Shown here piece after piece: positions 1-7,219 of a DNA stretch of 57,797 nucleotides. The translations under genes were made by a program, and so were the position numbers. The stretch covers positions 1 to 57,797 of the forward strand of contig JAUIDY010000025.1 of assembly GCA_030428385.1 (NCBI GenBank). The letters are read 5' to 3'. How positions within the stretch are numbered: the first letter of the stretch is position 1; each line of letters opens with the position of its first letter. The stretch is from Rhodothermia bacterium (GTDB lineage: Bacteria; Bacteroidota; Rhodothermia; Rhodothermales; JAAAOL01). The notes under the pieces were generated by a model. That model had not been told where the DNA came from. It saw only the letters and a program-made list of their open reading frames with translations, and did no database searches.

Positions 1-897
1 CACCGCTGCCTTATCTATTCCCATTCCAAATGCGTTCGTTGCCACCACCAATCGCGTCTTCCCAGAAAGCCATTCAGCCTGGGTCTTTTTCCTCTCTCCA
101 ATGGCCATACCGGCATGATATGCCGCCACCGATTCCCCCTCTTCTTGGAGCCACCGCGCCCATTGCTCCACCCGGTTTCTAGTGCTTGCATACAAAAGCC
201 CGGTTCCTTCCACTCCACGAAGTACATCAATGACTTTTGTCCTTTTGTTTTCTGTCTGAAAAATACTCCACACGATATTGGGCCGGTCAAACCCCTGTAC
301 TAATTCGAGCGGGTCACGCATCCCCAACCGTTCTACCACATCGTGCCGTACCTCCGGCGTGGCCGTTGCCGTAACGGCGATTAGCGGTGGATTCCCTAAT
401 TTGCGCCTGGTTTCGGCAATGGTGAGGTATGAAGGGCGAAAGTGGGGTCCCCATTCACTGACACAATGGGCCTCATCAACCGCCAACAACCGCAAGGGGA
501 GTCGAGATGATCGAGCCAGAAACTTCTCGCTGGCGAGCTGCTCCGGAGCCACGTAAAGCAGCCGATATCTCCCATGTTCGGCATCCAGCCAGCGTTGATC
601 GACCTCTCGCGCGGTGAGGGTGCTATTGATAAAAGCTGCTGGTATGCGTCGATCCGTGAGTTGACTTACTTGATCCTGCATGAGCGAGATCAAAGGCGAA
701 ATGACCAGGGTGAGCCCCCCAGTAAGTAGGGCAGGCAACTGATAACATATCGACTTCCCTCCCCCGGTAGGCAGAACAGCCAACACATCGCGTCCTTCTA
801 GGATGGTATCGATTACCGTTCGCTGTCCTTCTCGAAAGGCCGGATATCCCCAATATTTATGGAGTAGCTCAAGCGGGTCCGATGAGGCGGCAGACAT
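1..897 (-). CDS. recQ: RecQ-family ATP-dependent DNA helicase (5' part)
   Basis: Superfamily 2 3'-5' DNA helicase acting in recombinational repair and replication-fork restart. The ATG is at 897 and the frame stays open to base 1, giving 299 codons; the C-terminus, with the zinc/winged-helix (RQC) and HRDC parts, lies outside the window. Visible motifs in order: the Q-motif F-R-x-G-Q near residues 21-25, Walker A TGGGKS at 44-49, DEAH at 141-144 followed by CVSEWG (RecQ usually has CISQWG), TATAT at 176-180, and an FGMGID motif near the window edge. The family is certain from these motifs. Whether an HRDC domain is present cannot be seen. The gene is transcribed away from the glycosyltransferase gene and shares the 898-1170 spacer with it. 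Confidence 0.95.
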   Translation of the reverse strand, partial: MSAASSDPLELLHKYWGYPAFREGQRTVIDTILEGRDVLAVLPTGGGKSICYQLPALLTGGLTLVISPLISLMQDQVSQLTDRRIPAAFINSTLTAREVDQRWLDAEHGRYRLLYVAPEQLASEKFLARSSRLPLRLLAVDEAHCVSEWGPHFRPSYLTIAETRRKLGNPPLIAVTATATPEVRHDVVERLGMRDPLELVQGFDRPNIVWSIFQTENKRTKVIDVLRGVEGTGLLYASTRNRVEQWARWLQEEGESVAAYHAGMAIGERKKTQAEWLSGKTRLVVATNAFGMGIDKAAV

Positions 898-1014
898 AGT
901 CAACGGTGGTACTAAATTGTGCTTTCAATCGTGTGGAAGATAGAAGAGAAAAAAATCTAAATGGGAGGTTATATTTTTCAACCCTATGTGTCTATGTAAC
1001 TGGTATGCATCTCT

Positions 1015-1106
1015 GTAAGGCCGCTATGGGGATAGCAATGATAGTCCTTACGGTATGATGGTTTGAAACCGGTGGGGTGTTTCACCTCACCGGTTTCATT
1101 TTTTTA
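1015..1106 (+). ncRNA. candidate structured RNA ending in an intrinsic terminator
   Basis: No ORF explains this stretch. GTAAGG (1015-1020) pairs with CCTTAC (1046-1051). Inside it, GCTAT (1023-1027) pairs with ATAGC (1032-1036) across a GGGG loop. The strong terminator hairpin at 1065-1097 follows, with a T run. It could be a small RNA or a leader/attenuator of the downstream glycosyltransferase gene. It matches no riboswitch family that I recognise. The promoter is unknown. Confidence 0.4.
1065..1106 (+). terminator. intrinsic terminator upstream of the glycosyltransferase gene
   Basis: A 15-bp inverted repeat runs from GAAACCGGTGGGGTG to CACCTCACCGGTTTC, with one G-T pair and a TTT loop. 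It is followed on the + strand by a run of T at 1100-1105. On the - strand no T run follows, so it is oriented rightward. It lies upstream of a rightward gene and downstream of nothing coding, which suggests an attenuator or the end of a small RNA. Confidence 0.75.
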
Positions 1107-1170
1107 ACAACCTCCTTCCGCTCGTCTGGTATAAGTTGCTTCGCGTTTCCCTGGTCTACCGTGCACTTGA

Positions 1171-2259
1171 ATGCCTTTAATGGGTGATCTCCCCCGTGTT
1201 TCCATCCTTATAGTTTCCTGGAACGCGTTACCCCTTCTGAAAAAGTGTCTCCCTTCTGTCGCCGCGACGCAGTACCCGAATTTTGAGATTGTTTTAGCAG
1301 ATAATGCCTCTTCAGATGAAACTGTTAAGTGGGTAAAAGCGCAATTCCCGAAAATCAAAATTGTCCAACATCCCGAAAACTGGGCGTTCTGCAAGGGAAA
1401 CAACGAAGCCATACCCCACACCACAGGCGAAATTATTGTCCTGCTGAACAATGACGTGGAGGTTCCGCCGCATTGGCTTACCCCGTTGGTGAAGCGGATG
1501 ATGTCTCAACCAACCATCGCCGCGGTTCAGCCGAAGATATTACAGTTTGATCAGCACGATAGGTTTGAATATGCGGGTGCCAGTGGTGGGTTCATTGACC
1601 GGTTTGGCTTTCCCTTTGCACGTGGGCGCCTATTTAATACGCTCGAACAAGACCATGGGCAATACGACGACCCAAGCACAATTTTCTGGGCGTCAGGAGC
1701 GGCCCTCATGTTGCGACGTTCGGCGCTCGAGCAGGTGGGGCTCTTGGATGAGCGTTTTTGGATGCATATGGAAGAAATAGACTTATGTTGGCGGTTATGG
1801 CATCATGGCTGGCAAGTGTGGGTGGAGCCTGCAAGCGCCGTCTTCCACATAGGCGGTGGTTCACTCCCTTCTGATAATCCCCGCAAGACGTATTTTAACT
1901 ATCGCAATAATTTGTTACTGCTTTATAAAAACCTGCCTCCTTCAGCCTGGCGGCTATTATTTCCGCTGCGGGCTGTGATAGATGGCATCGCATTGCTTCG
2001 CGCCCTGGGAATGGGCAAACCGAAGCAGGCTCTTGCTATCGTACAAGCCTATCGGGATGCCCACCAGATGAAAAAACCATATGTTCACCAGCGCCCCACC
2101 ACAAATACCCCCGCCCCCATTTATCAAAGAAGTATTGTGTTTGATTATTTTCTGCGGGGGTGGCACCAATTCTCTCAACTTCCTAAGGCTCGGTTTAAAT
2201 CACTTCCTGCTTCTTCCGTACCCATCGCAGCCAATGACTCGGAGCAACCGCCAGCATAA
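1171..2259 (+). CDS. glycosyltransferase family 2, rhamnosyltransferase-like
   Basis: Inverting GT-A fold glycosyltransferase that transfers a sugar from a nucleotide-sugar donor to a cell-surface glycan at the cytoplasmic face. The donor and acceptor cannot be read from the sequence. The N-terminal strand VSILIVSWN (about residues 10-18) opens the fold. ADNASSD (43-49) binds the nucleotide, and LNNDVEV (92-98) is the metal-binding DxD region. MEEIDLCWR further on is the acceptor/catalytic-base region typical of WcaE/RfbF-like enzymes. The length of 362 aa fits a single-domain enzyme with a C-terminal extension and no clear transmembrane segments. Starts at Met1 (1171) and Met4 (1180) are both possible; neither has a good ribosome binding site. 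The last 65 bp overlap the 3' end of the opposing exporter gene. Confidence 0.88.
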   Translation: MPLMGDLPRVSILIVSWNALPLLKKCLPSVAATQYPNFEIVLADNASSDETVKWVKAQFPKIKIVQHPENWAFCKGNNEAIPHTTGEIIVLLNNDVEVPPHWLTPLVKRMMSQPTIAAVQPKILQFDQHDRFEYAGASGGFIDRFGFPFARGRLFNTLEQDHGQYDDPSTIFWASGAALMLRRSALEQVGLLDERFWMHMEEIDLCWRLWHHGWQVWVEPASAVFHIGGGSLPSDNPRKTYFNYRNNLLLLYKNLPPSAWRLLFPLRAVIDGIALLRALGMGKPKQALAIVQAYRDAHQMKKPYVHQRPTTNTPAPIYQRSIVFDYFLRGWHQFSQLPKARFKSLPASSVPIAANDSEQPPA

Positions 2260-3121
2260 TTCCAAATAGCACCAAGGTCATCCCACACAGAGCAAGTAGA
2301 CTGGGGAGTTCATCAAACAAAAAATACGCGATGATGGAAGACCCAATGGGTTCGGTGAGTGAAAGCACACCAAGCATCGTAGCTGACACATATTTAAGCG
2401 CAAAATTAAACGACCCATGTCCTAAAAGGGATGGCCCGATCGCCAAGGCCAGACACCAGCCATAAAAGGAGGGCTCGTATCCCATCAACGGCGTCTGCAT
2501 AACCAGACACATGAGCAGAATCGTCACCATCACCACAAAATAGAGCGGAGCCACGTATCCAAACCAAGAGCGCTTTTGCCGTACAACCCGCCCGATGAGC
2601 AAATAAATACTCACGATCACGGCCCCCGTCAGGGCCAACAAGTTACCGAGAAGCGGGCGTGGGGCCAAGCCTTCTCCTGTTGCATCCCCAATGCCGATTA
2701 ATATTGCGCCAGGGACCCCCACAATAATTGCAAGGATGACGCCGCGTGATAGCTTCTCTTTTAGAAATAGCACACTAAAGAAAGCAACAAATACCGGGCT
2801 CATCGTCACCAACACCGCGGCACTTGCCACGGAGGTGTAGTAAAGAGACTGGATCCATAGGACGAAATGCATGCCGAGAAATACACCGGCACAAACGATC
2901 ATGACCCAGTCTTTCCGGGTATTTTTTTGAGCCACCTCTCCCCAGCGCCACCAGGTTGCAGGCAAGAGCAACAGGACCGCAAAACAAGCCCGCCAAAAGG
3001 CCACCGCGAGCCCAGGTACCCCGACGCTAGCAAACCGGACTAAAATCGGACTCGCAGAAAAGCTCAGAAGTCCGGCACCAACAATGACATAAACCAAGGT
3101 CAGTCGCTGGGAATCGGGCAT
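2195..3121 (-). CDS. DMT-family (EamA) transporter
   Basis: Inner-membrane exporter of the drug/metabolite transporter superfamily, 308 aa. Two EamA repeats of about five helices each are visible. The first runs from about residue 10 and includes the FWRACFAVLLLLPATWWRWG segment. The second starts near residue 155 and ends with LTEPIGSSIIAYFLFDE followed by a last hydrophobic helix and a basic tail (WLRWVRKK). The substrate is unknown; relatives export amino acids, nucleosides or small metabolites. The gene sits 45 bp downstream of the DUF4293 gene on the same strand, and its stop lies inside the 3' end of the opposing glycosyltransferase gene. Confidence 0.9.
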   Translation of the reverse strand: MPDSQRLTLVYVIVGAGLLSFSASPILVRFASVGVPGLAVAFWRACFAVLLLLPATWWRWGEVAQKNTRKDWVMIVCAGVFLGMHFVLWIQSLYYTSVASAAVLVTMSPVFVAFFSVLFLKEKLSRGVILAIIVGVPGAILIGIGDATGEGLAPRPLLGNLLALTGAVIVSIYLLIGRVVRQKRSWFGYVAPLYFVVMVTILLMCLVMQTPLMGYEPSFYGWCLALAIGPSLLGHGSFNFALKYVSATMLGVLSLTEPIGSSIIAYFLFDELPSLLALCGMTLVLFGIMLAVAPSHWLRWVRKKQEVI

Positions 3122-3165
3122 GGGCAGGCGTGGGAAAATGAAAAAAAGCCCAACAAAAACCGAGG

Positions 3166-3591
3166 TTACCGTAACCGATCCATCGACTTAACTTTATCGA
3201 TGTCCTTTTGAATGCTACGCCGAGCAAGCGCGAACAATACATATGCGGCCAAAGGCACCAACAACGCGATAAGCATGGGTCCATTTATGCCTTCGGTTGT
3301 CCGCACGACCAGCCCCCCCGAAAAGAACAGTGCTCCATAAAGGACGAGCGCGAGCATCAGCGTAAGATATTGAGCAACGAGCACCACTTTCTGCTGTTGC
3401 TTTCGGTTTTTATACCCAAAAATACCAGCAAGCGCCGTAAGCACAATCAGTCCACCAAGGCTGATCAACGTCGGACCAAACCAAGCATACGAGGACTGTG
3501 CCGTACTGCTCCAAATCGGATCAAGAAATAACAGGGCCACCACCGCTCCTGCTCCGAGTGCAAGATATACGGTTTGTATACGTTGAATCAT
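3166..3591 (-). CDS. DUF4293 family membrane protein
   Basis: Small integral membrane protein of 141 aa with four hydrophobic segments (roughly residues 8-27, 40-60, 71-90 and 104-122). The N-terminus MIQRIQTVYLALGA is the recognisable start of the DUF4293 family, which as far as I know is confined to Bacteroidota and relatives. Its function is unknown. It lies between the isocitrate dehydrogenase gene and the EamA exporter gene on the same strand, with short gaps of about 30 and 44 bp, so co-transcription is likely. It is useful mainly as a taxonomic marker. Confidence 0.88.
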   Translation of the reverse strand: MIQRIQTVYLALGAGAVVALLFLDPIWSSTAQSSYAWFGPTLISLGGLIVLTALAGIFGYKNRKQQQKVVLVAQYLTLMLALVLYGALFFSGGLVVRTTEGINGPMLIALLVPLAAYVLFALARRSIQKDIDKVKSMDRLR

Positions 3592-3621
3592 TGCTAAAGG
3601 GGTAATGCAAAAAGAAGAGTG

Positions 3622-4644
3622 CTAGGCCGACACTAGTGTGTCCACCCGTTTCGCAAGAGCGTCTGCAAATTCCATGGTGTGGGCTTGTCCCCCCACATCT
3701 GCTGTTAGGGTCTGGCCTTCGCTGTAGATATCGCGCAGCGCCTTACGAATCGCATCTGCGGCGTTCATCTCTCCTAAATGACGGAGCATCATTTCAGCAG
3801 TACGAATCAAGGCGGTGGGGTTAGCCTTGCCTTGCCCGGCGATATCGGGTGCACTGCCATGCACGGCTTCAAACACGGCATACTCATCACCGATGTTGGC
3901 ACCTGATACCACCCCCAGTCCACCCACGAGTCCTGCCGCCAGGTCACTGAGCAGATCCCCGAACAGGTTTGTCGTCACAATACAGTCGTAGCGTTGAGGA
4001 TACATCACGAGTTGCATACACATGTTGTCGATGATGCGGTCGTTAAACGTGATGTCGGGAAATTCTTCGGCAATCTTTTGCCCCTCATGCAAAAACATCC
4101 CCGATGATTGTTTCAGGATATTCGCTTTGTGTGCGAGGGTAACCATGTTTCGTCCTTGCCGACGGGCATATTCAAAACAGAACCGGATAATGCGCTCTGA
4201 TCCTTTTCGGGTGATGCGGGCGATAGAATCGGCTATTTCCAGGCGGGGGTCATAATTCTCGATCCCCGAATACAACCCCTCGGTATTCTCTCGAAAAATT
4301 ATAAGATCAACATCGGGGAACGGGGTTTCGATGCCAGGCAGATTGCTACAAGGGCGGACGTTGGCGTAGAGATCCAAGTGCTGACGAAGCGAGACGTTGA
4401 CACTTCGAAAGCCCTTCCCCACGGGGGTTGTAATGGGTCCTTTGAGGGCGGTCTTGTTTTCCCGTATCGAATCGAGGATATGCCCAGGAAGGGGCTCTCC
4501 ATATTTTTCAACGGCTGCCTGCCCCACCTCTTCTTGCCGATCCCAAACGAACGCAACCCCGGTGGCGTCCAGCACCAGCAGGGTAGCTTCTACCACTTCT
4601 GGACCAATGCCGTCACCTGGGAGCAATGTTATATGATGCGCCAT
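3622..4644 (-). CDS. NAD-dependent isocitrate dehydrogenase-like enzyme
   Basis: Beta-decarboxylating dehydrogenase of the isocitrate/isopropylmalate family, 340 aa. The start region LLPGDGIGPEV is diagnostic. SVNVSLRQHLDLYANVRP carries the substrate-binding Ser and Arg residues in the arrangement of isocitrate dehydrogenases. The catalytic Tyr and Lys regions are present, as is TTNLFGDLLSDLAAGLVGGLG with the metal-binding Asp residues. HGSAPDIAGQGKANPTAL, with no basic NADP-pocket residues, resembles mitochondrial IDH3 and suggests NAD. The expected reaction is isocitrate to 2-oxoglutarate in the TCA cycle. Homoisocitrate or isopropylmalate dehydrogenase is the alternative, but there are no leucine-pathway neighbours. 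It begins about 70 bp downstream of a terminator, so it probably has its own promoter. Confidence 0.85.
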   Translation of the reverse strand: MAHHITLLPGDGIGPEVVEATLLVLDATGVAFVWDRQEEVGQAAVEKYGEPLPGHILDSIRENKTALKGPITTPVGKGFRSVNVSLRQHLDLYANVRPCSNLPGIETPFPDVDLIIFRENTEGLYSGIENYDPRLEIADSIARITRKGSERIIRFCFEYARRQGRNMVTLAHKANILKQSSGMFLHEGQKIAEEFPDITFNDRIIDNMCMQLVMYPQRYDCIVTTNLFGDLLSDLAAGLVGGLGVVSGANIGDEYAVFEAVHGSAPDIAGQGKANPTALIRTAEMMLRHLGEMNAADAIRKALRDIYSEGQTLTADVGGQAHTMEFADALAKRVDTLVSA

Positions 4645-4711
4645 AGCTTCATCTATATCTTATGATTCAAGATTGAACGCACCAACCACGGTCAAGCCGA
4701 ACAGACGTTCC

Positions 4712-4742
4712 AAAAGAAAAGCCCTACCGAGGCAGGGCTTTT
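4712..4742 (-). terminator. intrinsic terminator of the exbB-exbD operon
   Basis: AAAAGCCCT (4717-4725) pairs with AGGGCTTTT (4734-4742). On the minus strand the stem is followed by TTTTCTTTT. It lies 30 bp past the stop of the second exbD gene and separates that operon from the isocitrate dehydrogenase gene. Confidence 0.8.
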
Positions 4743-4771
4743 AATGTTTGGCATTTTTTTACACGATTCCC

Positions 4772-5233
4772 CTAGCTCGACGCCGCACTACGGTCCTGCC
4801 GGGAGGAATAGTTAATGCGTAAGGTGCCCGCTTCGCGTAGCTCTTGCTGCACATCCATGACCATCCCCATTTCGGAGGTTTGGTCCACACGAAGGGAGAC
4901 GATCAGTTTGGGTTGTTCTACCAGCTTACGGTACATGATCGTCCGGACGTTATTAACATCATCGATCAACGCATCATCAATCTGAATGGCCGTGGCACCC
5001 CGATTCTGCCCCGTCTTTAAGGGGCCAATGTACACATAGGACACCAAGCGCTTTTGCTCGATCTTTTGGATAGCCTCCGCGCGGGGGAGGGTTGTGCGAA
5101 CCTGCACTTCCGTCTCACGCAGCACAGTGGTCACCATAAAGAAGATCAGCAACATGAAGATGATGTCGGGAAGGGAAGCGGTAGGGATATCCTGCTTCGA
5201 CTTTGCTGACTTTTTCTTAAAGTGTGAAGACAT
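4772..5233 (-). CDS. exbD: ExbD/TolR biopolymer transport protein (second copy)
   Basis: Subunit of a proton-driven ExbB/TolQ-type energizing complex, 153 aa. The architecture is a short basic cytoplasmic N-terminus, one transmembrane helix at about residues 22-42 containing the essential Asp in LPDIIFMLLIFFMVTT, then a periplasmic domain. The Asp carries protons across the membrane to energise an outer-membrane receptor or trans-envelope partner. It is the last gene of the operon: its start is 56 bp after the preceding exbD stop and a terminator follows. Having two different ExbD subunits is common in Bacteroidota. There is no TonB gene here, so the partner is encoded elsewhere. Confidence 0.9.
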   Translation of the reverse strand: MSSHFKKKSAKSKQDIPTASLPDIIFMLLIFFMVTTVLRETEVQVRTTLPRAEAIQKIEQKRLVSYVYIGPLKTGQNRGATAIQIDDALIDDVNNVRTIMYRKLVEQPKLIVSLRVDQTSEMGMVMDVQQELREAGTLRINYSSRQDRSAASS

Positions 5234-5289
5234 AGGTGCCTTTCGATTTTCAGGGCTTGAGGAGCGGCATTGCCACTACGGAAATAAGA

Positions 5290-5850
5290 CTAACCTTCAG
5301 AACCAGCATCAGGCTCAGCCAACGAAATCGCCGCTGGGATCTTCTCACGCACCATGTTCTCTTCATCCGGTCCCAGGCCATCTTTGTAGGCCTCATAGTT
5401 CGGAGAGCCAAGCACCCGGGCTTCGTTATCCCACATAGTGAAGTATGCCATCCATACCTCGTCGAGGGTCTGCACGTACACATCATACGGGGTTTGGCGG
5501 TCGGTCTTGATCGACACGATGGCTTTGTTCGAAGCCTCAGCATATCGAGGATCTTGCCCGTTATTTTGGACGTGCTTGATGACTTCTTCCCGAATCAGGT
5601 TCACTGCCGAGGGCTCGTCTTCGAGCAACACCTGTCCTTGCGCATTCACAAGGATTTTGAGGATGTTGCGCTCTTTAACCGGAGGCGGCTCCTGGTCATC
5701 TTCCAACTTCGGCGGGAGTGTCATGTTGATCCCCGTGTCGATGTCGATGGTCGTGGTGACCAGGAAAAAGATGAGCAGAAGGAAAGCGATATCCGCCATC
5801 GATGAGGTGGGGATTTCCGTCGTTTCGCGCTCTTTTTTTCGTAAGGGCAT
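5290..5850 (-). CDS. exbD: ExbD/TolR biopolymer transport protein (first copy)
   Basis: ExbD-like subunit of 186 aa. It has a basic N-terminus and one transmembrane helix (about residues 17-37) with the proton-carrying Asp in SMADIAFLLLIFFLVTT. The periplasmic domain is about 40 residues longer than usual and ends in an acidic tail. It differs clearly from the second copy, so the complex probably contains two unlike ExbD chains. It lies 38 bp downstream of the small membrane protein gene and shares the promoter upstream of exbB. Confidence 0.92.
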   Translation of the reverse strand: MPLRKKERETTEIPTSSMADIAFLLLIFFLVTTTIDIDTGINMTLPPKLEDDQEPPPVKERNILKILVNAQGQVLLEDEPSAVNLIREEVIKHVQNNGQDPRYAEASNKAIVSIKTDRQTPYDVYVQTLDEVWMAYFTMWDNEARVLGSPNYEAYKDGLGPDEENMVREKIPAAISLAEPDAGSEG

Positions 5851-5888
5851 GGGTATCTAGCGGTAGCTGTCGAAACCGACAGGATTCG

Positions 5889-6158
5889 TTAGTTAAAAAT
5901 GCCGCGCACACCAGAGATCAGTAGTGCCGCAACGGCGAGCAAAAACATGATCATAAAGGTGTAAATAGCAGCCAGAGCCCAATCACCCATCACCATGCCC
6001 AATATGCCCAAGAGAACGATGGGAACTAAGATGATGATGATGTTAAGGGGTTTGATTTTCCCAAAGGTGAGACTACGCAGGCCGAATAGCAACATGGTGA
6101 GGACACCAAGCCCAACCATGACAAGGACAACGTAGATCGCTATTGATACGAGTGTCAT
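5889..6158 (-). CDS. small membrane protein encoded between exbB and exbD
   Basis: Protein of about 89 aa with three hydrophobic segments (roughly residues 3-25, 34-53 and 58-82), ending in GVRGIFN. The frame is open a further 17 codons upstream, but that part is not membrane-like, so I place the start at the ATG at 6158, directly before MTLVSIAIYVV. I do not recognise a family. Its position between the proton channel gene and the two exbD genes suggests it belongs to the same inner-membrane complex. That is inference from context only. Confidence 0.75.
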   Translation of the reverse strand: MTLVSIAIYVVLVMVGLGVLTMLLFGLRSLTFGKIKPLNIIIILVPIVLLGILGMVMGDWALAAIYTFMIMFLLAVAALLISGVRGIFN

Positions 6159-6265
6159 TGAATCAGAGGTTAAATGAGGTGGGGAGTGCCGATGGTAGCA
6201 CACCATCAAAACCAGGAAAGACGCCAGGGAATCACTCCCCGGCGTCTTCGCGACTGGTCTTTACG

Positions 6266-6970
6266 TTATACCCCCGGCGCTTCGGCCACAGGACGGCCAG
6301 CGTTGAGCAACACCAGTGAATCAATCAACTCGACGGAAGCCTCTTCCATTTCAACCACGATACGGTCAATCTTCGAGACGGCGTAGTTGTAGAAAAACTG
6401 AAGGATGATGGCGACAATCAGACCAAACACGGTCGTAAGAAGCGCGATCTTGATACCACCAGCCACGAGGCTCGGAGAAATGTCCCCTTCGCGCTCAATC
6501 GCGTCAAAGGCGAACACCATCCCAACCACAGTGCCTAGGAACCCGAACATGGGAGCCAGCGCGATGAACAGAGAAAGCCAGACGAGGCCGCGTTCCAGAA
6601 AACTCATCTCGATGGAGCCATAGGACACCACGGCTTTTTCCACAGCATCGATGCCTTCGTCTGCACGAAGCAGGCCTGCCTGAAACACCGAGGCCACCGG
6701 CCCGCGGGTATTGGCACAAACCTCTTCGGCTGCCTGGATGCCATCTTCTTCGAGGGCGCGCTTAACATCAACGATAAATTTACGCGTGTTGATGTCGGCG
6801 CGGTTGAGGGTGATGATGCGCTCAAAGGCAATCGCGAGACCAAGAATCAGAATAATCAACACAGGCCACATGAAGTCGCCGCCTTCGTTGAAGTAGCGAA
6901 CCAGCAAGTTGATGGGCCCTTCGTCGGTTCCGTCCTGCGGGAGCAGCATCAGGGTGCTCAGAAGCGTCAT
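6266..6970 (-). CDS. exbB: ExbB/TolQ/MotA proton channel family protein
   Basis: Proton channel subunit, 234 aa, that assembles around ExbD in the inner membrane. It has three transmembrane segments: TM1 near residues 33-52 (PVLIILILGLAIAFERI), then a long cytoplasmic loop, TM2 near 125-150 (ALAPMFGFLGTVVGMVFAF, the family signature) and TM3 near 165-190. The ATG at 6970 is preceded by a clear GGAGG ribosome binding site. It is the first gene of the exbB / small protein / exbD / exbD operon, with a sigma70-like promoter about 145 bp upstream. TolQ or MotA-like roles are possible alternatives, but the two exbD genes favour a TonB-type system. Confidence 0.93.
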   Translation of the reverse strand: MTLLSTLMLLPQDGTDEGPINLLVRYFNEGGDFMWPVLIILILGLAIAFERIITLNRADINTRKFIVDVKRALEEDGIQAAEEVCANTRGPVASVFQAGLLRADEGIDAVEKAVVSYGSIEMSFLERGLVWLSLFIALAPMFGFLGTVVGMVFAFDAIEREGDISPSLVAGGIKIALLTTVFGLIVAIILQFFYNYAVSKIDRIVVEMEEASVELIDSLVLLNAGRPVAEAPGV

Positions 6971-7032
6971 AGGAATGATCCTCCAGGGTGGGTAGAAATA
7001 AGGTTAATGGGGTAGATCCAAGCGGATGAGAA

Positions 7033-7218
7033 CATACGAAGGCAATATAATCATATTCCAAGTGGAATCACCACCTCAAATGATCGTGCCGCCGCGTATA
7101 ACGGGAGACGGTGATTTTATCCAATCTCACCGCGAAAGTCAACTCGTTAGGGTGGACATCTTGGTTGACAAAAACAAGACACAGCCGGTGGGGGGAAGTT
7201 GCTGCTGGCCTTCGTATG
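7033..7218. repeat. 11-bp inverted repeat flanking the exbB promoter
   Basis: CATACGAAGGC at 7033-7043 and its exact complement GCCTTCGTATG at 7208-7218 enclose the exbB promoter and most of the leader. A shorter palindrome, ATTCCA-AG-TGGAAT, lies within it at about 7052-7065. Whether these are operators or structures in the leader RNA is unknown. Confidence 0.55.
7114..7142 (-). promoter_or_regulatory. sigma70-like promoter of the exbB operon
   Basis: On the minus strand TTGACT (7142-7137) is followed after exactly 17 bp by TAAAAT (7119-7114). It faces exbB, whose ATG is at 6970, so the leader would be about 135-140 nt long. No other good candidate was seen in this spacer. Confidence 0.65.
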
Positions 7219-7219
7219 C

